Part shown: positions 55,447 through 63,012 of the stretch, one piece after another
Numbering within the stretch: the first letter of the stretch is position 1
Layout: each line of letters begins with the position of its first letter
Source: Bifidobacterium sp. ESL0790
GTDB taxonomy: Bacteria; Actinomycetota; Actinomycetes; Actinomycetales; Bifidobacteriaceae
Assembly: GCF_029395435.1 (NCBI RefSeq)
Contig: NZ_CP113915.1
Location: forward strand, 868,001 to 932,000
Length of the DNA stretch: 64,000 bases
Reading direction: 5' to 3'
Notes under the pieces: model-generated
The model's input: only the letters and a program-made list of their open reading frames with translations
The model's database searches: none
Told to the model about the DNA's origin: nothing
Translations under genes and position numbers: made by a program

Positions 55447-56766
55447 ATGAGCAACATATTCACCTGGAAACTGCATGGCGACGGCAAGACCCTGAATCCT
55501 GGTGAGGTGGTCGACCCCGACGAGCGCATGACGTGGGGCCGAACGGCGGGCATTGGCGCCCAACACGTGATCGCGATGTTCGGCGCGACGTTCCTGGTGC
55601 CGATACTGACGGGGTTCGACCCGTCCACGACATTGTTCTTCACGGCGATGTCGACGGCGTTGTTCCTGTTGATCAACAAAAATGAGCTACCCAGTTATCT
55701 GGGTAGCTCATTTGGTTTTATAGCCCCGATCGTCGCGGTGAGCACCGCGCACAAGGGCCTGGCGGTGGCGAGCTTCGGCATCATGGTCACCGGTATGCTC
55801 CTGGCGCTGGTCGGCCTTCTGGTGCACTTCGCCGGTGCCAAGTGGATCGACATCATCATGCCGCCGGTGGTCAACGGCGCCATCGTCGCCATCATCGGCT
55901 TCAACCTCGCCCCCTCGGTGTGGAACAATTTCCAGAAGGCGCCCGACACCGCCGTCGTCACCCTGGTCGCCGTCCTGCTCATCGCCGTGCTCTTCAAGGG
56001 CCTCATCGGCCGCCTCAACATCCTGCTCGGTGTGCTGGTCGGCTACGCCTACGCCTGCCTGCGCGGCCAGGTCGACTTCGCCGCCGTTGGCAGGGCCCAG
56101 TGGGTCGGCATCCCGCAATTCCACCTGCCCCAGGTCGACTTCTCCGTGCTGCCCATGTTCATCCCGGTGGTCATGGTCCTCATCGCCGAAAACGTCGGCC
56201 ACGTCAAGTCGGTCGCGCAGATGACCGGCCGCAACTACGACGACCACATCGGCACCGCGCTCTTCGCCGACGGCCTCGGCACCACGATCGCCGGCTTCGG
56301 CGGCGGCTCCGGCACCACCACCTACGGCGAGAACATCGGCGTGATGGCCGCCACCCGCGTCTACTCCACCGCCGCCTACTGGTGCGCGGCCGCCTTCGCC
56401 CTCATCCTCAGCCTCTGCCCGAAGTTCGGCGCGGTCATCAACACCATCCCGGCCGGCGTGCTGGGCGGCGTGACTACCCTGCTCTACGGCATGATCGGCA
56501 TGGTCGGCGTGCGCATCTGGGTCGACAACCAGGTCGACTTCGGCAAGCCCCTCAACAACATGACCGCCGCGGTCACCATGATCATCGGCATCGCCGACTT
56601 CGGTTTCGCCATCAGCGGCGTCAAGTTCAACGGCATCGCCATCGGCACCGTCGCGGTCCTGGTCATGTACCATGGCCTGCGCGCCATCGGCCGCGCCACC
56701 GGAGCCATCGCCAAGGACGATGACGGACTGAAGAAGCCCGAGCCCAGCGAGTCCGAAGGCAAGTGA
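55447..56766 (+). CDS. uraA: Uracil/xanthine permease (NCS2 family)
   Basis: Product of 439 residues with about 14 spans, a uracil-type member of the nucleobase-cation symporters. The conserved motif ELPSYLGSSFGFIAPIV and the helix region IAENVGHVKSVAQMTGRNYD, with AGFGGGSGTTTYGENIGVMA, carry the substrate-binding residues. ATG 55447 has AGGAG 8 bases upstream. A perfect 15-bp hairpin lies within the coding sequence at 55680-55713 and uses rare codons. Confidence 0.93.
   Translation: MSNIFTWKLHGDGKTLNPGEVVDPDERMTWGRTAGIGAQHVIAMFGATFLVPILTGFDPSTTLFFTAMSTALFLLINKNELPSYLGSSFGFIAPIVAVSTAHKGLAVASFGIMVTGMLLALVGLLVHFAGAKWIDIIMPPVVNGAIVAIIGFNLAPSVWNNFQKAPDTAVVTLVAVLLIAVLFKGLIGRLNILLGVLVGYAYACLRGQVDFAAVGRAQWVGIPQFHLPQVDFSVLPMFIPVVMVLIAENVGHVKSVAQMTGRNYDDHIGTALFADGLGTTIAGFGGGSGTTTYGENIGVMAATRVYSTAAYWCAAAFALILSLCPKFGAVINTIPAGVLGGVTTLLYGMIGMVGVRIWVDNQVDFGKPLNNMTAAVTMIIGIADFGFAISGVKFNGIAIGTVAVLVMYHGLRAIGRATGAIAKDDDGLKKPEPSESEGK
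55680..55720 (+). promoter_or_regulatory. Terminator-like hairpin inside the uracil permease gene
   Basis: AAATGAGCTACCCAG (55680-55694) and CTGGGTAGCTCATTT (55699-55713) pair without mismatch around TTAT and are followed by GGTTTTAT. Rare codons CTA, AGT, TCA and ATA are used here in a gene that otherwise prefers C/G-ending codons. It is 78 codons after the start and fits an intragenic attenuator. Confidence 0.75.
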
Positions 56767-57167
56767 GCCAGGTCGGGCGTTGCCTAACATTCGGCGCCCG
56801 AACCGATAACCAAGCAACAAAGATGCCGGATTTTGCCTTCACCGGCGGCAATCGGCCACCACGCGCGTCAGCACAGGCGCGGGGTGGCCGATCGTTGCTT
56901 TGCGCGTGATTGCGGTTTCAGGGATTGATGGCGGCGTGTGCGCAGGGGAGTGGGTGAATCTTACAGCGTGATGGCCAAATCGACGAAATGCCGCAAAACA
57001 ATAGGTCGTAATTTCCCGCAATCAAGCGATAAGTAGGACTTAGGGAATCCTAAAATCCTAGAAAATAATACCTTTTCGCGATGTCGTAATCCCTTTGACA
57101 CCTGGGGAATCGCCGCGATATAGTCTGTGTTGTCAACAGGCCAACAGCGCGTCCGAAGGGGAAGTCA
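56767..57167. other. Intergenic region between uraA and gntK
   Basis: 401 bases with a hairpin at 56851-56892 (ATCGGCCACC/GGTGGCCGAT, no U-run), ATACC at 57068 that may be part of an operator, and the gntK promoter. Confidence 0.6.
57095..57124 (+). promoter_or_regulatory. gntK promoter
   Basis: TTGACA and TATAGT are spaced by 18 bases; the -10 box ends 43 bases before the gntK start. Confidence 0.8.
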
Positions 57168-57689
57168 ATGAGTGTTCACGTCGTCATCATGGGTGTTTCG
57201 GGTTGCGGCAAGACCACCGTCGCGCAGGCGGTGGCCAAGCGGCTCGGCTTCGTGATGGCCGAGGGCGACGACTTCCACCCCAAGGCCAACGTGGAGAAGA
57301 TGAGCCACGGCATCCCGCTCAACGACGACGACCGCTGGCCCTGGCTCAAGACCATCAACGAGTGGATGGTCGGGCAGGACAGGCAGGGCAAGTCGACGGT
57401 CATCTCGTGTTCCGCGCTCAAGAAAGCCTACCGCGACGTGCTGCGCCGGAACCTCGACGTGCTCTTCGTCCATCTGGTCGGCTCCGAGGACTTGATCGGC
57501 TCGCGCATGGCCAAGCGCACCGGCCACTACATGCCCACCTCGCTGCTGCCCAGCCAGTTCGCCGACCTGCAGCCGCTCCAGCCCGGCGAGTGCGGGGTGG
57601 AGGTATCCATCGACGGCACGCCCGATGAGATCGAGCGCCAGGCCATCGAGGCCGTCGAACGCTATCTCAAGGAGCGCAAGGCCGAGTAG
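57168..57689 (+). CDS. gntK: Gluconokinase
   Basis: Product of 173 residues of the bacterial gluconate kinase type. Walker A is VIMGVSGCGKTTVAQAVA, and EGDDFHPKANVEKMSHGIPL and DDDRWPWLKTI bind gluconate. It phosphorylates gluconate to 6-phosphogluconate, feeding gnd. Start ATG 57168 follows AAGGGGAAG. It is convergent with the gntR-like regulator. Confidence 0.95.
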   Translation: MSVHVVIMGVSGCGKTTVAQAVAKRLGFVMAEGDDFHPKANVEKMSHGIPLNDDDRWPWLKTINEWMVGQDRQGKSTVISCSALKKAYRDVLRRNLDVLFVHLVGSEDLIGSRMAKRTGHYMPTSLLPSQFADLQPLQPGECGVEVSIDGTPDEIERQAIEAVERYLKERKAE

Positions 57690-57735
57690 GGCTCATAGGC
57701 TTAACCGGCATGCCTTAAAAAATTCAAGCATCATA

Positions 57736-57780
57736 AAACCGGCCGGTCGAACGGCTTCCGCTTATTCGGCCGGCCGGTTT
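57736..57780. terminator. Shared terminator between gntK and gntR
   Basis: AAACCGGCCGG and CCGGCCGGTTT arms (11 bases) between convergent genes; GTTTGTTG follows on the plus strand. Confidence 0.75.
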
Positions 57781-57836
57781 GTTGTAGGGTTTCAGGCCTT
57801 TATTAATGCGGCCTGTTTTCCTATTCTTGCTGTTTC

Positions 57837-58721
57837 TTATTTCCCGTTTTCATCAGCGTTGTCGCCGTTGTCACCCTCGTCGTCCGTGGGGGTGCTGACC
57901 TCGGTGACGATCTCGGTCATGGCCTTGCGGGCCACATCCGGGTTGCTCTCCCAGATCGCCTCGGCCACATCCTCGTGCGCCAGCAGCAGCTCCTTGGTGG
58001 GCTGCACCTGGTCGCCGCCCTTCTCGGACCTGCCAGTGATGATGATGTCGACCAGCGAGGAGAGCGAGGAGAAGAGGTCGTTGCCGCTGTGCTGCAGAAT
58101 CTCGTTATGGAAGCGCAGGTCGAGTTGCTGGAATTCGTCGAGGTTGCCCGCGTCGCTGTTCTTGTGCATCTCCATGGCGAGCACCGGCATGAGGGCGCGC
58201 GTCTCGACGGGTGCGCGCAGCGCGGCCTGGGCGGCGGCGAAGGGCTCCACGGCCAGCCTCAGCTCGGTGAGCGCGACGAGCTCCTGCTTGCGCTGGTTGG
58301 AGTGCAGCTTCCAAGTGATCACCTTGGTGTCGAGCGAAAGCCATTCGCTCAGGGGCTGGGCGATGAGGCCCACGCGCTTCTTGATGATGATGGCGTGCGC
58401 CGACTCCAATGAATGCGCGGTCTCTCGCGCCACCGTCCTCGAGATCTTGAAACGGTCCTGGATGTCGTTGAGCGTCGTGCTGTCGCCGGGCTTCCAGCGC
58501 CCCTCGATGATGTCGACCGCCAGCTCCTCGGCGATGGCCGAGTGGAGCACGGTGGTGCTCGTCTCCGTCAGGCTCGAGGGCGCGATGGGGACGTTGAGGT
58601 TCGGCATCAATGGGTTGGTGAGGGCGTTCAGGCGATCGCCGGAAGGCATGACATGCCTGAGTTTTCGCGACCTGGGCCTGCGCCTGGTCGTCGTGGTTCT
58701 GGAAGAAGATGACTTACTCAT
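57837..58721 (-). CDS. GntR/FCD-family transcriptional regulator
   Basis: Product of 294 residues. The winged HTH is at about 70-130 (LAVDIIEGRWKPGDSTTLNDIQ, then SRTVARETAHSLE), and the all-helical FCD effector domain follows (ELVALTELRLAVEPFAA, DLRFHNEILQHSGND with the metal-binding Asp/His). The likely effector is gluconate or 6-phosphogluconate, from its place between gntK and gnd. ATG 58721 is preferred: the 33-residue upstream extension lacks a ribosome site and looks like promoter sequence. A Lys/Arg/Ser-rich N-tail is present. Confidence 0.88.
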   Translation of the reverse strand: MSKSSSSRTTTTRRRPRSRKLRHVMPSGDRLNALTNPLMPNLNVPIAPSSLTETSTTVLHSAIAEELAVDIIEGRWKPGDSTTLNDIQDRFKISRTVARETAHSLESAHAIIIKKRVGLIAQPLSEWLSLDTKVITWKLHSNQRKQELVALTELRLAVEPFAAAQAALRAPVETRALMPVLAMEMHKNSDAGNLDEFQQLDLRFHNEILQHSGNDLFSSLSSLVDIIITGRSEKGGDQVQPTKELLLAHEDVAEAIWESNPDVARKAMTEIVTEVSTPTDDEGDNGDNADENGK

Positions 58722-58742
58722 ACGATTAAGAGTATCAAAGGC

Positions 58743-58757
58743 GGTATAAAAAATACC
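58743..58757. promoter_or_regulatory. Possible gntR operator
   Basis: GGTAT-N5-ATACC, 22 bases upstream of the gntR start. GGTAT also occurs at 58828 and 58847 upstream of gnd, and ATACC at 57068 upstream of gntK. A shared operator of the three genes is plausible but unproven. Confidence 0.4.
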
Positions 58758-58875
58758 ATAGAAGTTTAAAATAATAACCTTAAGCGTAAAAGTAATCCTT
58801 TTTAATCTAATAGTATTCAATGAAATCGGTATGATATGCTCTCTGTGGTATCAGCGTTTTCACTGAGGAGGCATT

Positions 58876-59751
58876 ATGCAGTTAGGCATGGTTGGATTGG
58901 GCCGCATGGGCGGCAATATGGTCAAGCGCATCCGCGAGGCGGGCCATGAGGTCATCGGCTACGACCTGAGCCCGGAGTCCGGCCGCGATGTGTCGAGCCT
59001 GGAGGAGCTGGTCTCCAAGCTGGACGCGACGCGCATCGTGTGGATCATGGTGCCTTCGGGCAAGGCGACCGACGAGACGCTCGACGGGCTCATGGGCCTG
59101 CTGGAACCCGGCGACATGGTGATCAACGGCGGCAACTGCCGCTACACCGACGACCAGCTCAACGCCAAGAAGCTCGCCGCCAAGGGCATCAGCTACATCG
59201 ACTGCGGCGTCTCCGGCGGCGTATGGGGCGAGGAACGCGGCTACGCCCTGATGGTGGGCGGCACCGACGAGGAATACCAGCGCGCCCTGCCGATCTTCGA
59301 GGCGCTCAAGCCCGAGGGCAAGGACGGCCTGGTGCACGCCGGGCCCGTGGGCGGCGGCCACTTCGCCAAGATGGTGCACAACGGCATCGAATACGGCATG
59401 ATGCAGGCCTTCGGCGAGGGCTTCGCCATCATGGAGCGCAGCGAATACATCGACGACCCCACCAAGGTGATGGCCTCATGGCGCTCCGGCAGCGTGGTGG
59501 CCTCGTGGCTGCTCGACCTGGTGGTGCGCGCGATGAAGGAGGACCCGGACCTCAAGAGCATGCCGCCCGTGGCCGACGAGACCGGCGAGGCGAAGTGGAC
59601 GATCGAGGCGGCCACCGAGCTCGGCGTGCCCACTCCCGCGATCAGCGCCGGCTTGTTCACCCGCCAAGCCTCGCGCGGCGGCTCCGACGACATTTTGCGT
59701 GCGGTGACCGCCATGCGCAAGCAGTTCGGCGGCCACGTCACCAAGGCGTGA
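58876..59751 (+). CDS. gnd: 6-phosphogluconate dehydrogenase, short NAD-type
   Basis: Product of 291 residues, shorter than the usual 470. Motifs are MVGLGRMGGNMVKRI (Rossmann), INGGNCRYTDD, SGGVWGEERGYALMVGG and FAKMVHNGIEYGMMQAFGEG with the Lys and Asn of the active site. The short form is commonly NAD-dependent (GndA/YqeC). It decarboxylates 6-phosphogluconate to ribulose 5-phosphate. GAGGAGG precedes ATG 58876. With gntK it gives a route from gluconate to pentose phosphates. Confidence 0.95.
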   Translation: MQLGMVGLGRMGGNMVKRIREAGHEVIGYDLSPESGRDVSSLEELVSKLDATRIVWIMVPSGKATDETLDGLMGLLEPGDMVINGGNCRYTDDQLNAKKLAAKGISYIDCGVSGGVWGEERGYALMVGGTDEEYQRALPIFEALKPEGKDGLVHAGPVGGGHFAKMVHNGIEYGMMQAFGEGFAIMERSEYIDDPTKVMASWRSGSVVASWLLDLVVRAMKEDPDLKSMPPVADETGEAKWTIEAATELGVPTPAISAGLFTRQASRGGSDDILRAVTAMRKQFGGHVTKA

Positions 59752-59830
59752 GTGGTTTCGCGGCGATAGTCAGAAAGTTAGATAGTTAGGTAATTAGCTA
59801 CATATGTAATAAGTAATTGCCAGTATTGAA

Positions 59831-59872
59831 AAAGTTGTGGAGCCCGGCCATTTGGTCAGACTCCACAACTTT
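59831..59872. terminator. Terminator between gnd and brnQ
   Basis: AAAGTTGTGGAG and CTCCACAACTTT form a 12-base stem between convergent genes; A/T-rich tails on both sides allow function in both directions. Confidence 0.85.
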
Positions 59873-59915
59873 ATATACAGGTATTTTTTAGATATAACCG
59901 TATTTCCGCAGCCGA

Positions 59916-61415
59916 TCAGCGGCGACGTCGAACCAAACTGTCGACCACGCCGATCACCAGGCCCGCGGCCGCCGGGATGAGCCACGTCAGCTGCGCGCTG
60001 TAGAGCGGCAACGACGCCAGCGCGAGGCTCAGGAAATGAATCGGCAGGCCGAAGACGTCGAGCAGGTTGACGATGCAGTCGAAGATGCTGAAGACGGCCA
60101 CCAGCAGCACCGTCCAGAAATAGACGCGCGGGAAACGCGACGAGAACGGCTTTTCGACGAGGTTCAGCAGCACCAGCACGATGGCGATGGGGTAGAGGGC
60201 GCCGAGCACCGGCAGCGAGACGGTGATGATCGCGCTCAGCCCGGCGTTCGAGACGATGAAGCTGAAGACGGCGAAGACCACGCTCCAGGCACGGTATTTC
60301 ACCGGATGGCCGAGGACGGTGGGGAAGGTCTCCTCGAAATAGGTGGCGCAGGTCGAGATCAGCCCGGTGCACACGTTGAAGCAGGCGAGCACGAAGATCA
60401 GGCCGACGAAGGCGGTGCCGATGGAGCCGAAGGCCGAGGTGGTGAGGTTGGTGAGCACGGTGGCGCCGGTGTCGCTTTTGCCGTTGGCCGGCTTGATCGA
60501 GCCGCTCACCGCGCCGATGAAGGAGAGGGCCGCGTAGATGAGGATGAGCAGGATGCCCGCGCCCGTGCCCGCGATGCCGGTCTCGTGGCGGTTCGCCTTC
60601 TCGTCGGTGACGCCCATCTGCGAGATGTTGGCGGAGATGACGATGCCGAAGTAGAGCGCGGCCAGCAAATCCATGGTCTGGTAGCCGTTGATGAACCCGT
60701 AGATCAAGGAGCCGTGCGCGTAGTCGCCGAACGGCTTGCCCAGCGGGGCGTGGCTGATGAAGATGCAGGCGACGAACATGACGACGATGAGCACCAGCAG
60801 CAGCGGGCCCATGAAGCGGCCCAGCGATTTGGAGAGCTTCTCGGGGTGCTGGCTCAGGATGAACGAGAGGACGAAGAAGACCACCGAATAGATGAGCAGC
60901 GCCATCCGGTTGTTCTCGCCGGCGAACGGGGTGATCGCCATCTCGTAGGAAGTCGTCGCGGTGCGGGGGATGGCGAAGCAGGGGCCGATGGCCATGATGA
61001 TGACGAAGGCCAGGATGGCGGCGAACTTGGGGGAGACGCGCGAGGCGAGGTGCTCGAAGCCGCCCGCCGAGGCGACCGCCAGCACGCCGAGAATTGGCAG
61101 GCCCACGGCCGAGACGATGAAGCCGATGGTGGCGGGCAGCGCGGCGGATTGGGCCTGCGCGCCCATCAGCGGCGGGAAGATGAGGTTGCCCGCGCCGAAG
61201 AACATCGAGAAGAAGGTGAAGGCGACGACGAGGCGCTTGCTGGTGGGCAGCTTTGCCGGCTTTGTCGGCGTTGCGGGTTTCGTCAGCGTCGTGGGCTGTG
61301 TCGATTTTGTCGGCTTCGTGGAGGCGGGGCCCTGCTGTCCTGGCTCGTGTTCCATAGTTACTCCGTCGGCCCGCTTGTCTTGCGTGGCCTGTGTGGAAGG
61401 CGAGCTTTCCGTCAT
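59916..61415 (-). CDS. brnQ: Branched-chain amino acid permease (LIVCS family)
   Basis: Product of 499 residues with about 12 spans. The N-terminal family motif FSMFFGAGNLIFPP is clear, with PILGVLAVA and IGPCFAIPRTATTSYEMAI downstream. It imports Leu, Ile and Val with Na+ or H+. A 55-residue Thr/Pro/Lys-rich N-tail is unusual. ATG 61415 has GAAAGGAAC upstream. It is divergent from azlCD. Confidence 0.94.
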   Translation of the reverse strand: MTESSPSTQATQDKRADGVTMEHEPGQQGPASTKPTKSTQPTTLTKPATPTKPAKLPTSKRLVVAFTFFSMFFGAGNLIFPPLMGAQAQSAALPATIGFIVSAVGLPILGVLAVASAGGFEHLASRVSPKFAAILAFVIIMAIGPCFAIPRTATTSYEMAITPFAGENNRMALLIYSVVFFVLSFILSQHPEKLSKSLGRFMGPLLLVLIVVMFVACIFISHAPLGKPFGDYAHGSLIYGFINGYQTMDLLAALYFGIVISANISQMGVTDEKANRHETGIAGTGAGILLILIYAALSFIGAVSGSIKPANGKSDTGATVLTNLTTSAFGSIGTAFVGLIFVLACFNVCTGLISTCATYFEETFPTVLGHPVKYRAWSVVFAVFSFIVSNAGLSAIITVSLPVLGALYPIAIVLVLLNLVEKPFSSRFPRVYFWTVLLVAVFSIFDCIVNLLDVFGLPIHFLSLALASLPLYSAQLTWLIPAAAGLVIGVVDSLVRRRR

Positions 61416-61648
61416 CGTCGAGTTCCTTTCGTCCGCTGTTCCTTGGTTCCTGTATCGGCCCGCGTGCCCGGGCCATAGCGTCACATGACCACTCCACTAT
61501 AGTCAGTCGGCGCGGCCCTTGCCAACGTTCCGGGCGGCGGCCGGATGTGAGATATTCGTCAGTCGCAAGACGGGGATACGCTAAACTGTCTGTTGTTCGC
61601 AATCATGGCGTGATGATTGCAATCTTGGGGTAAATGGAGGTATTGCTG

Positions 61649-62563
61649 ATGGCGGCAGGGAAGGGCATGCGGCTCAAGGCGTTGAAGTTCGTCTTCCCCA
61701 AAACCCTCCCGATCTGCGTGAGCTTCATGTTCACCGCCATGTCCTATGGCCTGCTGATGTATTCCAAGGGGTTCCCGTTCATCTATCCGGCGCTCATGGC
61801 CGCCTCGATCTTCGCCGGCTCAATGGAGTTCGTGCTGGTCGACCTCTTGGTCAGCGCCTTCAACCCGTTCGCGGCCTTCATCCTGACTTTGATGGTCAAC
61901 GGCCGCCACTTCTTCTACGGGCTTTCGATGCTCGGCCCCTACCGCAACATGGGCTGGAAGAAGCCGTTCCTCATCTTCTGGATGTGCGACGAGACCTTCG
62001 CCATCAACTCCTCGATGAAGGTGCCCAAAGACATCGACCGAGGCTGGGCCTACCTGTGGGTGTCGATGTTCGACTACTCCTATTGGGTCACCGGCGCCAT
62101 GCTCGGCTGGCTCATCGGCGGCATCCTACCCTTCAGCACCAAGGGCGTCGGGTTCGCCATGGTCGCCATGTTCGTCTCGATCCTGCTCGACCAGTGGAAG
62201 GCCTCGCCGCACACGTTCCGCGGGCACATCCCCGTGCTGGTGGGCCTGGCGACCTCCGTGATCGCCCTGGCGATCTTCGGCCCGCAACGCTTCATGTTGC
62301 CGGCGCTCGTGGCCATGTTGGTGATTTTCGAGCTGCTGCGGCCTTATCTGGAGAAGCCGCACGATGAGGGCTCTCTTGACGGCACAGATACAGGCAATAG
62401 TACGGATATCGGCATGAGCGAGAGTACGAATAGCGCGGATAGTACGGATAAAACGGGCAATACAGACAGTACAAAAAATCCAGGAAATACCGATAATTCA
62501 ACCAATCCGGATAATAAGGAAACCACTACGGAAACGGCGACGACGAAGGAGGTGGTGCGATGA
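61649..62563 (+). CDS. azlC: AzlC-family branched-chain amino acid exporter, large subunit
   Basis: Product of 304 residues with about 6-8 spans. Features are LPICVSFMFTAMSYGLLMY, SIFAGSMEFVLVDLL, and MVNGRHFFYGLSML. A C-terminal tail of about 70 residues is Thr/Asn/Ser/Asp-rich and not part of the family. The start ATG 61649 is 8 bases after GGAGG. It overlaps azlD by 4 bases (ATGA). Confidence 0.92.
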   Translation: MAAGKGMRLKALKFVFPKTLPICVSFMFTAMSYGLLMYSKGFPFIYPALMAASIFAGSMEFVLVDLLVSAFNPFAAFILTLMVNGRHFFYGLSMLGPYRNMGWKKPFLIFWMCDETFAINSSMKVPKDIDRGWAYLWVSMFDYSYWVTGAMLGWLIGGILPFSTKGVGFAMVAMFVSILLDQWKASPHTFRGHIPVLVGLATSVIALAIFGPQRFMLPALVAMLVIFELLRPYLEKPHDEGSLDGTDTGNSTDIGMSESTNSADSTDKTGNTDSTKNPGNTDNSTNPDNKETTTETATTKEVVR

Positions 62564-62898
62564 TGACCATGACCGTGCAGCAATCCGTCATCATCATCGC
62601 CATCGTGAGCCTGACGACGATCTTCACGCGATTCGCGATGTTCGTGCTCTTCCCCGAGTCGAAGACCCCGCCGAAGTTCATCCGCTACCTGGGCGACGTG
62701 CTGCCCCTGGCTATCACCGGCATGCTCGTGGTCTATTCGCTCAAGGACGTCACGCCCTTCTCCGGCAACCACGGCATCCCCGAGGCCATCGCGGTGCTGG
62801 CCCTCGTCCTCGTCTACCGTTGGCGCAAGAACAGTCTGCTCGCCATCTTCGTGGGAACGATACTGTATATGGTCCTGGTACAGACCATCTTCGCCTGA
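62560..62898 (+). CDS. azlD: AzlD-family branched-chain amino acid exporter, small subunit
   Basis: Product of 112 residues, 3-4 spans (VIIIAIVSLTTIFTRFAMFV, YLGDVLPLAITGMLVVYSL and a C-terminal span). It pairs with AzlC. The start ATG 62560 overlaps the azlC stop as ATGA; the ribosome site GAAGGAGG lies inside azlC. Confidence 0.92.
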   Translation: MMTMTVQQSVIIIAIVSLTTIFTRFAMFVLFPESKTPPKFIRYLGDVLPLAITGMLVVYSLKDVTPFSGNHGIPEAIAVLALVLVYRWRKNSLLAIFVGTILYMVLVQTIFA

Positions 62899-63012
62899 TT
62901 TCCTGCCATTTCGGCGGCCCGGTATCTCCGCCATATCATTACCTGACGAAGGCCTGAGCTCGCAGCGGACGAAACTGTGGGTGAGGCCACACCTTTCGCT
63001 ACCATGGGGGTC

